DNA of 54,289 nucleotides from Microvirga sp. KLBC 81 (GTDB lineage Bacteria; Pseudomonadota; Alphaproteobacteria; Rhizobiales; Beijerinckiaceae): contig NZ_QDAH01000040.1 of NCBI RefSeq assembly GCF_003075415.1, positions 1 to 54,289 on the forward strand, read 5' to 3'. Numbering within the stretch: the first letter of the stretch is position 1; each line of letters opens with the position of its first letter. Under the pieces are notes generated by a model. That model ran no database searches, was not told the origin of the DNA, and was given only the letters and a program-made list of their open reading frames with translations. Positions 25,678-34,464 of this stretch are shown here, piece by piece. The position numbers and the translations under genes were made by a program.

Positions 25678-26421
25678 ATGCCTGTTCGCCTTCTCGCTCA
25701 GAGCCTTTTCTTCCTGTTGATGACAGGTGCAGGCGCATATGCTCAAGTTCCTGGTCTCGATGCGCTGCTGCCGGCTGGAGATGGGGCTGCAAGCGGGAGG
25801 ATCATTCAGCTCGTCGTCTTGCTGACAGTGCTTTCCCTTGCGCCGGGGCTTCTGATCATGGTGACGAGCTTTACCCGGTTTGTGGTTGCATTCTCCTTCT
25901 TGCGTTCCGGTCTGGGGCTTCAGAGCACACCGGCCAACATCTTCCTGATCAGCCTTTCTCTCTTCATGACATTCTTCGTGATGGGCCCAACTTTCGACCG
26001 GGCTTGGAACGATGGCGTACGCCCACTGACGGAGAATAGGATCACCGAGGCGGAGGCATTCACCAGAACGACGGATCCTTTCCGTGAGTTCATGCTGGCC
26101 CATGTTCGACCCAAGGATCTGCAAACATTTACGGATCTGGCGGCCGCGAGCTACCCGAAAGTCAATGAGGGAGAGAAGATCGACCTGCGCGTTCTTATTC
26201 CGGCTTTCATGATCTCCGAGTTGAGGAGAGGGTTCGAGATCGGATTTCTCATCGCCCTTCCTTTCCTGGTCATTGACATGATCGTGGCGACCTTGGTGAT
26301 GTCGATGGGCATGATGATGATGCCGCCGACAGTCCTTGCCCTCCCGTTCAAGATCCTTTTCTTCGTCCTGATAGATGGTTGGAATATCCTGGTCAGCGGA
26401 CTTGTCAGGTCATACTTCTGA
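25678..26421 (+). CDS. fliP: Flagellar export gate protein FliP
   Basis: Core subunit of the type III export gate, about 247 residues, with a cleavable signal peptide (up to about A-G-A-Y-A-Q) and four membrane segments. Diagnostic stretches are P-G-L-L-I-M-V-T-S-F-T-R-F-V-V, I-S-L-S-L-F-M-T-F-F-V-M-G-P and the C-terminal M-G-M-M-M-M-P-P. The ATG at 25678, with GGAAG eight bases ahead, is chosen; a GTG at 25600 overlapping the fliL stop would add 26 hydrophilic residues before the signal peptide. Last gene of the flgB operon. Confidence 0.94.
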   Translation: MPVRLLAQSLFFLLMTGAGAYAQVPGLDALLPAGDGAASGRIIQLVVLLTVLSLAPGLLIMVTSFTRFVVAFSFLRSGLGLQSTPANIFLISLSLFMTFFVMGPTFDRAWNDGVRPLTENRITEAEAFTRTTDPFREFMLAHVRPKDLQTFTDLAAASYPKVNEGEKIDLRVLIPAFMISELRRGFEIGFLIALPFLVIDMIVATLVMSMGMMMMPPTVLALPFKILFFVLIDGWNILVSGLVRSYF

Positions 26422-26473
26422 TGCCCTCTCTCGGAAAGGCATTTCCTTGACATTGCGCCTGCCCGTCTAGGTG

Positions 26474-26492
26474 CAACCTTCACACAAGGTTG
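26474..26492. promoter_or_regulatory. Putative flagellar operator upstream of fliF
   Basis: CAACCTTCACACAAGGTTG: perfect 7-base inverted arms CAACCTT/AAGGTTG around CACAC, the most symmetric copy in the window. Its centre is 60 bases ahead of the fliF start at 26543. FtcR is known to bind the fliF promoter in Brucella, which makes this the first site to test. Confidence 0.6.
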
Positions 26493-26542
26493 ACCGAGCA
26501 AAAAGGTATCTCGACACAATTCATTTTTCGCCGAGATCCTTT

Positions 26543-28192
26543 ATGCCCGGTCGTCAGCATGCCGAAAGATTGTGGACTAGCCTGATGCAGCTCGGGGCCC
26601 GCCGGTTGGGGGCTCTGGCCGCAATCGGTCTTGCCGTGTTCCTGATGGTAGGTATCGGCGCCTATTATCTGAGCCGTCCTGCGCAGGAGCCTCTCTATAC
26701 CGGACTGGACCGCGAAGATGTGAGCCGCATGGGCGCCGCCCTCAAGGATGCGGGAATTCCATTCGACGTCAGTTCCGACGGAACCGCACTGCTTGTTAGC
26801 TATGGAAATACGGCTCAGGCGCGAATGCTTCTGGCCGAGAAGGGGCTCCCTCATAGCTCCAAATCGGGCTACGAGCTGTTCAACGATCTTGGCTCCCTCG
26901 GCCTGACCTCCTTCATGCAGGAGGTCACGAAAGTGCGCGCGCTTGAGGGTGAGCTTGCTCGTACTATCCAGGGGATGAAGGGCATCAAGGCTGCACGCGT
27001 TCACATCGTTCTGCCTGATCGGGGCTCTTTTCGCCGTGAGCAGCAGCCGCCTTCGGCATCGGTCGTCATCCGTACGTCCCCGTCCGATGATGCGTCTTCG
27101 GCTCAGGCCATTCGCCACCTCGTTGCGGCTGCTATCCCTGGAATGGCCGTTGACAAGGTCACGGTCATGAACACCGAGGGAACGCTCTTGGCTTCCGGAA
27201 ACGATGCCGCCAACGCATCGACCGGTAAGATGGCCAACCTTGAAAAAACGATCGGCCTTGAAATCCAAGACAGCATTCGAAGAACCCTTTCTCCCTATCT
27301 CGGTATCGGAAACTTCGAAATCAGCGTCGCTGCTCGCCTCAATACAGACAAGGTGAGCACGAACGAGACTATCTTCAATCCGGAGTCCAAGGTCGAACGC
27401 TCGACGCGGACCGTGAAGGAAACCGAAGTTTCGCAGAACAGAAGCGGCCAGAAACCGACGACGGTCCAGCAAAATCTTCCGGATGAAAACGTGCGCGGAG
27501 ATTCGAGCGATAGTTCAAGCGAAGATAGCCAGCGCCGTGAGGAGCTCACGAATTACGAGATTTCCTCCAAGACGATTCAGACCATCAGTGATGGCTACTC
27601 GATCAGAAATCTCTCCGTCGCTGTTCTCGTCAACAGGTCTCGAATCACTTCTCTTCTTGGCGAGGGTGCAACATCGGCAGATGTCGATGCGAAGGTCGCC
27701 GAGATCGAGCAGCTCGTCTCTTCTGCGGCTGGGTTCAACAAGTCCCGTGGTGACCAGATCAAGGTTGCGGCCGTGAGCTTCGTCGACGATGGCGGCGTGC
27801 TCCAGCCGGTTCCAGGACCCTCGGTTGCGGAAATCCTGATGCGCCAGTTCGGCACGGTTGTGAATGCGCTGACCGTTCTTGCGCTTTGTGCAATGTTGAT
27901 TTGGTTCGGCTTGCGGCCAGCAGTCCGCATGCTCGTGGCCCGTCACCAGGCCGACCTCGAAATCCAACGGGAGCAGGTGGCGACATTGGTGGCGGTGGAG
28001 GCCAGTGAAGCATTCAACCAAGAGGTTGCGCGGGCCGAACCTGCCCCGCAGCCGGCGCTGCAAGACGATCCGATGCCAAATCTCCTTGGGACACAAAGGA
28101 CACCGCAGCGCAAGCTCGAGCAGATTATCGAACTCAGTGAAGAACAGGCTGCGGCAATCCTCAGGCAATGGCTCAATCAGGAGGCTGCCTGA
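26543..28192 (+). CDS. fliF: Flagellar MS-ring protein FliF
   Basis: Inner-membrane ring protein of about 549 residues on which the motor assembles. TM1 is about residues 26-46. Ring-building segments include Y-T-G-L-D-R-E-D-V-S-R-M and A-R-V-H-I-V-L-P-D-R. TM2 is about 440-460. The cytoplasmic tail ends in L-E-Q-I-I-E-L-S-E-E-Q-A-A-A-I-L-R-Q-W-L, the region that binds FliG. The frame is open to a GTG at 26471, but that start would lie in the operator dyad, so the ATG at 26543 is preferred; a further ATG is at 26585. It overlaps fliH by one base. Confidence 0.95.
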   Translation: MPGRQHAERLWTSLMQLGARRLGALAAIGLAVFLMVGIGAYYLSRPAQEPLYTGLDREDVSRMGAALKDAGIPFDVSSDGTALLVSYGNTAQARMLLAEKGLPHSSKSGYELFNDLGSLGLTSFMQEVTKVRALEGELARTIQGMKGIKAARVHIVLPDRGSFRREQQPPSASVVIRTSPSDDASSAQAIRHLVAAAIPGMAVDKVTVMNTEGTLLASGNDAANASTGKMANLEKTIGLEIQDSIRRTLSPYLGIGNFEISVAARLNTDKVSTNETIFNPESKVERSTRTVKETEVSQNRSGQKPTTVQQNLPDENVRGDSSDSSSEDSQRREELTNYEISSKTIQTISDGYSIRNLSVAVLVNRSRITSLLGEGATSADVDAKVAEIEQLVSSAAGFNKSRGDQIKVAAVSFVDDGGVLQPVPGPSVAEILMRQFGTVVNALTVLALCAMLIWFGLRPAVRMLVARHQADLEIQREQVATLVAVEASEAFNQEVARAEPAPQPALQDDPMPNLLGTQRTPQRKLEQIIELSEEQAAAILRQWLNQEAA

Positions 28193-28839
28193 TGTCGGGA
28201 GGAGTTGCGAGGCTCATTGCGGACTTCTCCATCCCGAGCGCCTCCGAAGGGTTCGGACTTGGGATGCTGCGTCGCGTAAAGGCCGTTGTCGAAGAGGAGC
28301 CGGTGCGGGTCCAAAGCGCGCCCGATCGGCAGGCCGAGCTGATACGGTCTGCCGAAGCCCAGGCCAGGGCCGAAGAGAGAGAAGCGGCGCGCCAACAGCT
28401 CAAGGAGGCGCTGGACGCCGAGCGTGAGAAGCACTGCGAAGAGCTGGCGGTTCAGCGGGAACTCTGGGTCGAGCAGGAAGCCGCGCAGCTCTCGGCCCAG
28501 ATTGTTGACTCTCTTGGAAACCTCGAGCGAATTCTCTCGGACAGGGTCGCGCGTATCCTCGCTCCGATTATCCCTGAGGCTCTTCAGCAGAAGGCGCTTT
28601 TCGAGTTCAACGAGATTCTCGGAACAATATTATCCGGTGAGATCTCTACCGTCCTGAAAGTGACAGGGCCTGAGGACATGCTGAAGGCCATCCGGGCTCG
28701 CTTTGCACTCCGTGAAGGTATCATCGAGTTCGTGCCGAGCGACGATGTGGAAGTCACCCTCGTCGCCGGCGATACAACGATACAGACACAGCTCAGCTCC
28801 TGGTCGATCCGCCTGAAAGAGGCGCTCAAGGCAGAGTGA
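28192..28839 (+). CDS. fliH: Flagellar export ATPase regulator FliH
   Basis: Cytoplasmic protein of 215 residues with a long charged helical region (about 45-110, rich in Glu, Ala, Gln and Arg) and a C-terminal domain resembling the FliH/YscL fold, which docks FliI to the C ring. Sequence conservation is weak, so the call rests on coiled-coil composition, length and position directly after fliF (TGATG overlap). fliG and fliI, its usual neighbours elsewhere, are in other operons here. Confidence 0.8.
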   Translation: MSGGVARLIADFSIPSASEGFGLGMLRRVKAVVEEEPVRVQSAPDRQAELIRSAEAQARAEEREAARQQLKEALDAEREKHCEELAVQRELWVEQEAAQLSAQIVDSLGNLERILSDRVARILAPIIPEALQQKALFEFNEILGTILSGEISTVLKVTGPEDMLKAIRARFALREGIIEFVPSDDVEVTLVAGDTTIQTQLSSWSIRLKEALKAE

Positions 28840-28841
28840 CG

Positions 28842-30062
28842 ATGCTCAGTTCAGACAAGCATGAAATCATCATCGTCCGCAGAGGCGATGGCGGTGAGGA
28901 GACCACCAAGGGTGGCGCCTGGAAGATCGCTCATGCGGATTTCATGACGGCGATGATGGCCTTCTTTCTTGTAATGTGGCTTGTTGGTTTGGCCGATGAG
29001 GAGACCAAGGCGGGGCTCGCCAACTACTTCAATCCGGTTCAACTGGCCCAGTCCACGTCGAACAAGAAGGGCTTGGATGACCCACAGAATGTTCGGCCTG
29101 ACAACGAAGCCGAGGACGACAAGGAGGGAAGGGAAAAAGGAAGCGGCCCGGGAACAGGCGGCAAGTCGCAGCAACTGCAGAAGCCTCGTTTCAAAGAGGG
29201 CGCTCTCTTTCAGGATCCTTACGCAGTTTTGGCAAGAATCGCGGATGAGATCGAGGCCAATCCCCACGACACGCTGGGAGCAGACGTTACGCCTGGCGAA
29301 AGCGATGTTCCTGGTCTCAAAGGCGGTGAAGTCTTCAGAGACCCCTTCGATCCTCTCTACTGGCAGGTCGCCCCGGTTGAGGAGTTGAAGGCTGAAGCGG
29401 CTCCCAAGCCTGGAACCGCAAAACCTGCTCCGTCCAAGGCAGAGATCGATGCGCTGGCAGCGACTGCCCCTAAAGCTCAGCCCGATGCCAGCCATACAGC
29501 CAAGCCCGAAGACGCAAATGCATCTGCGGATGCGGTCGCTGCGTCGGGCACACAGATGTCACCGGCGGCCGCGGTCTCGACCGAGCCAGTGGACAAAGCT
29601 GCCGACCAGAAGGCCGCCGAGTTGAAGAAGGACATCATGGACGCAGCCCAGGAAACCAGAGATAGGTCCCCGAAGCCGCAGATCGAAGTGCGGCGGACAG
29701 GAGCTGGAACTCTGATCAGCCTGACCGATGATTTCGATTTCTCGATGTTCACTGTCGGCTCCGCGGAACCGCATGCGAAGGTCGTCCATGCGATGGCTAA
29801 AATCGCTGCGGTTCTACAGTTACGTCCGGGGAGGATCGTTATCCGCGGCCATACGGATAGCCGTCCGTTCAAGTCTGCAAACTACGACAACTGGCGTCTC
29901 TCACATGCCCGTGCTCAGATGGCGCTCTACATGCTTGTGCGCGGCGGCTTGGATGAAAATCGGATCGCGCGAGTTGAAGGACATGCAGATCGCGACCCGA
30001 AGGTTCCGTCTGATCCAAAGGCCGATCAGAACCGCCGCGTGGAAATCCTGCTGCAGGAGTAA
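28842..30062 (+). CDS. motB: Flagellar motor stator protein MotB
   Basis: Stator subunit of about 406 residues. The single membrane helix holds the proton-carrying Asp (about D33) in A-H-A-D-F-M-T-A-M-M-A-F-F-L-V-M-W-L. A long Ala/Lys/Pro-rich periplasmic linker (about 70-275) precedes the OmpA-like peptidoglycan-binding domain with I-R-G-H-T-D-S-R-P and N-R-R-V-E-I-L. The A-D-x-M-T-A-M-M-A-F-F-L pattern is that of a proton-type stator. The ATG at 28842 is chosen over an overlapping GTG at 28836. MotA is encoded separately at 38203-39132. Confidence 0.95.
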   Translation: MLSSDKHEIIIVRRGDGGEETTKGGAWKIAHADFMTAMMAFFLVMWLVGLADEETKAGLANYFNPVQLAQSTSNKKGLDDPQNVRPDNEAEDDKEGREKGSGPGTGGKSQQLQKPRFKEGALFQDPYAVLARIADEIEANPHDTLGADVTPGESDVPGLKGGEVFRDPFDPLYWQVAPVEELKAEAAPKPGTAKPAPSKAEIDALAATAPKAQPDASHTAKPEDANASADAVAASGTQMSPAAAVSTEPVDKAADQKAAELKKDIMDAAQETRDRSPKPQIEVRRTGAGTLISLTDDFDFSMFTVGSAEPHAKVVHAMAKIAAVLQLRPGRIVIRGHTDSRPFKSANYDNWRLSHARAQMALYMLVRGGLDENRIARVEGHADRDPKVPSDPKADQNRRVEILLQE

Positions 30063-30066
30063 TGAA

Positions 30067-31329
30067 GTGAATAGTCTTCTGAAGACTGCTCTTGCTCTCG
30101 TCCTGACCATTGCGTCGGGCGCGGCCAATGCGGAAAGCGAGCAGCCATCCATTGTAAAGCCGTCGCATGATCTGCCGCGACCTCAACCAGCGAACGCCGC
30201 AAGCCCTGTTCAGATGCTGCGGACCCTTCAGCTCATGCAAGATCAGATCGCGGCTGGATCGACCGAGGCTCATATGGGCCAGCGTGGTCTTCTCACGATT
30301 CTTGACAACCGGTTCATGGATCTGCCTCCGGAGGTCTGGACAGATGGGAGGAACATTCGCGCCACCATCGCATTCGTCTTGAGTGGCGGCAATCCGCAGA
30401 TCCTCAGGAAGCTCTTGGAAATGGGCGATCCTGCTATTCCGATTGAGGATAGGTCGCTCGTTGAGGGAACCCTCGCCTATGTCGAAGGACGTGAGGAGGA
30501 GGCAAAAGGAAAGCTCCTGTCGATCGATGTTCGGTCCCTTCCGCCCTCGTTGGGGGCTCAGCTAGCGCTGGTCCAGTCTGCTCTTGTGGTTCGGGCGGAT
30601 GTGAAAAAGTCTTCCGACCTTCTCGATTTTGTCAGGCTTCAGGCCCCGGGCACACTTCTGGAAGAAGGGGCATTGCGGCGCCAAGTCTTCGTGGCAAGTC
30701 AAACCGGAGACATGAGGAAATTTCTGGCGCTGTCCTCAGGATATCTGCGCAGATACCGTCATTCGATCTATGCCGGCAATTTCAGACAGCGCCTCGCCTC
30801 AGCCTTGACCCGGATCGACTTCGGAAAGGATTCGGCGTTATTTGACGACGTTGTCGAGATGCTGATGGATCTTGAGCCTGATGCCAGGCGCGAAATCTAC
30901 CTCATGGCAGCCCGTTCCTCGATCAACCAGGGGCAGACGCATTCAGCCCGAATGCTTGCCGAGAAAGCCAAGGAGCTATCCGAAGGTGATGTCGCGAGCA
31001 CCGCAAGAGCGAAGCTTTATCGTGCGGCAGCAATGATCGTCTCGTCTGAGACGATTGGTATGGCTGTGGAAGATCTCAAGGGAATTGATAGAACGAAGCT
31101 CACGGCTGGCGACGCAACACTCCTGGATTCAGCCCTGTCAATGGCGGGGCATATTCGTGTCATGCCTGGAGACAAGATGGCAGACAATCTGGGCTGGACG
31201 TCTCCATCTCCTGCATCAGATGTTCCTAAGCAGCAAGCGCCAGAACAGCTTCAGGCGGTATTGAAGGCACAGGATGCTCTTAGTCGCATCGATAAGCTGA
31301 TCAAGAACCAGGCGTCGACAGTTCAATGA
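30067..31329 (+). CDS. motC: Periplasmic motility protein MotC
   Basis: Secreted protein of 420 residues, signal peptide about 1-24 (cleavage near A-N-A-E). In Sinorhizobium MotC interacts with the periplasmic part of MotB and is needed for stator function; motB-motC-motD order is the same here. Conserved-looking features are R-G-L-L-T-I-L-D and the helical repeat-like middle region. It begins with GTG, with AGGAG overlapping the motB stop 7 bases upstream; the open frame extends further 5' inside motB but out of its reading frame. It overlaps fliK by 4 bases. Confidence 0.88.
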   Translation: MNSLLKTALALVLTIASGAANAESEQPSIVKPSHDLPRPQPANAASPVQMLRTLQLMQDQIAAGSTEAHMGQRGLLTILDNRFMDLPPEVWTDGRNIRATIAFVLSGGNPQILRKLLEMGDPAIPIEDRSLVEGTLAYVEGREEEAKGKLLSIDVRSLPPSLGAQLALVQSALVVRADVKKSSDLLDFVRLQAPGTLLEEGALRRQVFVASQTGDMRKFLALSSGYLRRYRHSIYAGNFRQRLASALTRIDFGKDSALFDDVVEMLMDLEPDARREIYLMAARSSINQGQTHSARMLAEKAKELSEGDVASTARAKLYRAAAMIVSSETIGMAVEDLKGIDRTKLTAGDATLLDSALSMAGHIRVMPGDKMADNLGWTSPSPASDVPKQQAPEQLQAVLKAQDALSRIDKLIKNQASTVQ

Positions 31330-32639
31330 GCCCAATTGACCTCCTGTCCAGGAGCCTTCCCAGGCCTGCCGATTCACAATCAATGCGGGATGGTTCGGCT
31401 ACAAGTGAATCGGGTGATGCAAATGGAATGCTCCCTGAAGCGGACAGCTTCGACACATTGCTTGAGGGACTGTCCGGGAGGCACCGTCGCGACGGAAAGA
31501 ATGCTCCACTTCCCGATGAGTGTGACGTCCTCAACCTCATAGCGGATCTCGATCCGCCCCATTCGGCAGGTTCTGAAACCAGCAACCCCGTTTTCGTGCT
31601 GCTGGAAGGGCTCTTACCGCGCGTTCTGCCGCAGGCTCCGTCGGCCGGTTCTGATGACAAGGCGCAATCGAGTGACGCCGCTTCCCAGCTGATGCCTTCC
31701 GAGACTCAGCAAATACAGGATAGCGGTGACCTTTTGGGCTCTCCTGTGCAGCAACGGGTTACGGTTGCCGTTCAGCACCAGGAGACACATTTCAAGCCCG
31801 TTATCGAAGCATCTGTCACTGAGGCGGACATTAAGGACGAGAGGCAGGAGAGCGCATCGGAATTTGCCTCCGTCGACAAGTTCATGGACAGGCCGTCCAA
31901 GGCAGTCCATCCGAGACATCAGGACCTGACGAGATATCCTCTGCCGCAGGAGGCAGCGACTCCCGTTGATGAAGAACAGGTTGAGGAACAAAATCTTGAC
32001 AAAGACCAGTCGTTGAAAGCGGCTGCCGAGCGTCTGGAGGCGCGCAAGAGCGCACCATCAAGTGCGGCGCAAACCGAGGGTGCGAGCATTCCCCCAGCAA
32101 CGCTTCAGCGTCTCGCCAGCTCGGTAAGGGCTGAGGTTCGTTCGATGGTCAATGAGGCTGCGCAGCACGCAGCATCGACTGACCGGACAATCCACATGTT
32201 CTCCATAAAGGCTTCCGATAGTGCTCTCCGGATCCTCAACCTGCAGCTTCACCCCGCCGATCTGGGCGTGGTGACCATCAAGATGAGACTAGCCGGCGAC
32301 AGTCTCGAAATGGAGCTGCACACTGAGAAAGAAGATACGGCACAACTTCTCCGCAATGATTCCGAGAAGCTGTCCGCTCTTCTGCGTGGGTCAGGCTATC
32401 GTCCCGATGCAATCATCATTCAGGTGAACGGTATTGCTGACCAGGATCGCGTCTCCCCACAAAGGCAGCAATCTGACATGCAGTTTCAGGGGCAATCGTT
32501 CGAACAAGGTGGAGCCAGTCAAGAAGGTCATTCTCGGAATCGGGAAAAGCAATATGCCAGCACGAGAACAGAGCCTCTTAACAATCGGACGGAAGATGGT
32601 ACCCTGGGCAGCCGCAATCCTGGCGGTGTGTACCTTTAA
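31326..32639 (+). CDS. fliK: Flagellar hook-length control protein FliK (MotD)
   Basis: Molecular ruler of 437 residues controlling hook length and export specificity; called MotD/FliK in Sinorhizobium. The N-terminal two-thirds is low-complexity, Ser/Asp/Gln-rich and poorly conserved. The C-terminal Flg_hook domain (about 295-370) contains L-N-L-Q-L-H-P-A-D-L-G-V-V-T-I-K-M and L-L-R-N-D-S-E-K-L-S-A-L-L. Its 3' end overlaps the start of the transglycosylase gene in another frame. Confidence 0.92.
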   Translation: MSPIDLLSRSLPRPADSQSMRDGSATSESGDANGMLPEADSFDTLLEGLSGRHRRDGKNAPLPDECDVLNLIADLDPPHSAGSETSNPVFVLLEGLLPRVLPQAPSAGSDDKAQSSDAASQLMPSETQQIQDSGDLLGSPVQQRVTVAVQHQETHFKPVIEASVTEADIKDERQESASEFASVDKFMDRPSKAVHPRHQDLTRYPLPQEAATPVDEEQVEEQNLDKDQSLKAAAERLEARKSAPSSAAQTEGASIPPATLQRLASSVRAEVRSMVNEAAQHAASTDRTIHMFSIKASDSALRILNLQLHPADLGVVTIKMRLAGDSLEMELHTEKEDTAQLLRNDSEKLSALLRGSGYRPDAIIIQVNGIADQDRVSPQRQQSDMQFQGQSFEQGGASQEGHSRNREKQYASTRTEPLNNRTEDGTLGSRNPGGVYL

Positions 32640-33222
32640 TTTAGCGAACTCAAGCCAAGCCGAAGCTCAATCGGGCAGCCAGCTTTGTGAGAAAGAGATG
32701 CTGCGGGCCTCCGCGAAGTACGGAGTTCCCGTTGGAATGCTGTACTCAGTTGGTCTAACGGAGACCGGCCGACGTGGCTCTCTGCAGCCTTTCGCGATGA
32801 ATGTTGAGGGGCGAGCAGTGTTCTCGAGCAGCCTCCCTGAAGCGGTTCAGCGGTTTGAGGAAGCTCGCCGGGCGGGAGCGAAGTTGATCGATCTCGGCTG
32901 CATGCAAATCAATCACCATTACCACCGGGAGAAGTTCGCGTCAGTGGAAAGCATGCTGAATCCCCGGGACAACGTCGAATATGCTGCGCGCTTTCTGAGT
33001 GAGCTCAAAGGCCGCCATGAGACCTGGACAATGGCCGTGGCTCGCTATCATGCTGGACCTGACAATGACCCGGCGCAAAAGCGTTATGTTTGCAGGGTCA
33101 TCGCCAACATGGTTGCGACAGGTTTTGGGCAATGGACACCGAATGCCCGTACATTTTGTGCCGATGCTCCGGGCCTCAGGCCCGACCAGACCGCTTCTGA
33201 CGGTTTATACACGAGGCCCTGA
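32554..33222 (+). CDS. Lytic transglycosylase (SLT domain), flagellar-associated
   Basis: Exported peptidoglycan-cleaving enzyme of about 222 residues. It has a signal peptide (hydrophobic W-A-A-A-I-L-A-V-C-T-F-N-L) and an SLT fold with catalytic Glu in V-G-L-T-E-T-G, plus L-G-C-M-Q-I-N-H-H-Y-H, N-V-E-Y-A-A-R-F-L and A-V-A-R-Y-H-A-G. It probably opens the cell wall for rod passage, since the FlgJ homologue at 50287 lacks a muramidase domain. Start choice is uncertain: the ATG at 32554 has GGGA eight bases upstream, and the ATG at 32596 is equally possible. Either start lies inside the fliK gene. It is convergent with the inhibitor lipoprotein, 8 bases away. Confidence 0.85.
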   Translation: MPAREQSLLTIGRKMVPWAAAILAVCTFNLANSSQAEAQSGSQLCEKEMLRASAKYGVPVGMLYSVGLTETGRRGSLQPFAMNVEGRAVFSSSLPEAVQRFEEARRAGAKLIDLGCMQINHHYHREKFASVESMLNPRDNVEYAARFLSELKGRHETWTMAVARYHAGPDNDPAQKRYVCRVIANMVATGFGQWTPNARTFCADAPGLRPDQTASDGLYTRP

Positions 33223-33230
33223 GAGATCCA

Positions 33231-33941
33231 TTAGCGCAACATCTGGAGCGAGGTGCCTGCCTTGCTCAGAGACCCACTAAGGGCGGCTTCCGAACCCGTT
33301 AGCTGGGCTATTTCTACGCCACGAGAGAAAAGCACGATCCGGTTTTCGTTGAAACTCCAGGAGTTCACTTGCCGGAGAGCCTCGTCGGAGCATTTAGATG
33401 TTGATGCTTTATACAGATCCAAAGAGGCGACACTGGACAGCTGAATAAGGCAAGAATCTCCTTTGTGGTCCCTCGCTTTCCATGTCCCTGCATACGATGA
33501 AGTCCGACGTGGGGCGCTGAAGACACTGGGCGGCGATTCACTTGGGGCTGGCGCCAGATCGGTGGCGTGCGGTTGAGGATCCTTCGGCATCGAAGCTTGC
33601 TCAAACACAGTCGGTGGAGCCGGGATGACCACCGCCGCGGTAGGGATAGAGGGCTGTGGGTCTGCGGGCAACGCAATGAGGTGTTCATATGGTCTGGGTT
33701 CAGCCAAGGGCTTCACACTGCTCGAAGGAGCAATAACCTCAGCAGCATCATCCGGGTCTAGTACGGCGACGACACGGATATCCGGGCGCCATCGGCCCCA
33801 AGGTGATGCATATTGCGCGTAGCCGCGATGCGCGTCGGGTGTTCCCCAGTACCCATGCGCGTAGAGACTATCCCTTGAATTGCAGCCTGCAAGGATGGTG
33901 GCTGTCGAAAGTGCAAAGAGCATGGGAGCGGATCGTATCAC
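33231..33941 (-). CDS. AprI/Inh-family protease inhibitor lipoprotein
   Basis: Lipoprotein of 236 residues: signal peptide with lipobox L-A-G-C (Cys20), a Pro/Ala-rich linker (about 65-140), and a C-terminal beta-barrel-like domain with Y-A-G-T-W-K-A-R, a Cys pair (about 163 and 183) and W-S-F-N-E-N-R-I-V-L-F. That domain resembles the AprI/Inh metalloprotease inhibitors and Omp19-type lipoproteins of Rhizobiales. It probably sits in a membrane leaflet facing the periplasm. A flagellar role is not established; it lies between the fliF operon and the flhB operon in a gap of only a few bases on each side. Confidence 0.75.
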   Translation of the reverse strand: MIRSAPMLFALSTATILAGCNSRDSLYAHGYWGTPDAHRGYAQYASPWGRWRPDIRVVAVLDPDDAAEVIAPSSSVKPLAEPRPYEHLIALPADPQPSIPTAAVVIPAPPTVFEQASMPKDPQPHATDLAPAPSESPPSVFSAPRRTSSYAGTWKARDHKGDSCLIQLSSVASLDLYKASTSKCSDEALRQVNSWSFNENRIVLFSRGVEIAQLTGSEAALSGSLSKAGTSLQMLR

Positions 33942-33963
33942 GACTTCGGTCCGACATCATTTC

Positions 33964-34464
33964 TCAATGCCGCAGAGAAGCTGCAGGGCAGTAAGACGAG
34001 CGGAATCTCGGGGGAAGGGGTCTCAGCCGCGCCGATGAGACGATTTCCGCAAACGAACGAGGATCAAAGTCGCTGTCAGGACTCTTGGAGAGCAGGACTC
34101 TATTAATATGAATCCCGACAGAAAATTCGCCGAGGACGAGCTTGAAGTACACGCTTACTGTGTCATGTGCGAATTCCATATCAAGAACGATGCAGGGCGG
34201 TTGGCCCAGCGCTGTGCTGATATCGGCCGCGCGGGCATAAGAGAGTGTATCGCCTTTGAAGAAAAGCTCAGCGGAGGACGACACGATCTCATTCATGTTG
34301 CCGTGCAACTGTTTGCTCACATAAGACCGGATGATGTCTGCATCTGTCAGGCAGAAGTCCGCTATGACATCTTTGATGTTGCAGGCAAGAATTTCTTCAA
34401 ATGCATTCACATCAAGTTCTTTGTCAAATGACTCTGCTGCGCTGATTGACGGAAGACTTTTCAT
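33964..34464 (-). CDS. Unknown protein translationally coupled to flhB
   Basis: Protein of 166 residues with no recognised domain, no signal peptide and no membrane segment. Its start overlaps the flhB stop by 4 bases (34461-34464), and it is the last gene of the motA-flhB operon. The sequence is mixed alpha/beta with a hydrophobic strand-rich part (C-I-V-L-D-M-E-F ... V-Y-F-K-L-V-L-G-E-F-S-V-G-I-H-I) that loosely recalls FliM/FliN or CheX-type folds; this is not strong enough for a name. Position suggests a cytoplasmic role at the C ring or export gate. Confidence 0.7.
   Translation of the reverse strand: MKSLPSISAAESFDKELDVNAFEEILACNIKDVIADFCLTDADIIRSYVSKQLHGNMNEIVSSSAELFFKGDTLSYARAADISTALGQPPCIVLDMEFAHDTVSVYFKLVLGEFSVGIHINRVLLSKSPDSDFDPRSFAEIVSSARLRPLPPRFRSSYCPAASLRH

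Noticed and set aside
26419..26446. Weak hairpin after fliP as a terminator
   Set aside because: Only a 5-base stem (ATGCC/GGCAT) and no T run beyond two bases.
33964..34464. Calling this gene FliN or CheX
   Set aside because: Only a vague strand pattern is shared; true FliN is at 36587-36964.
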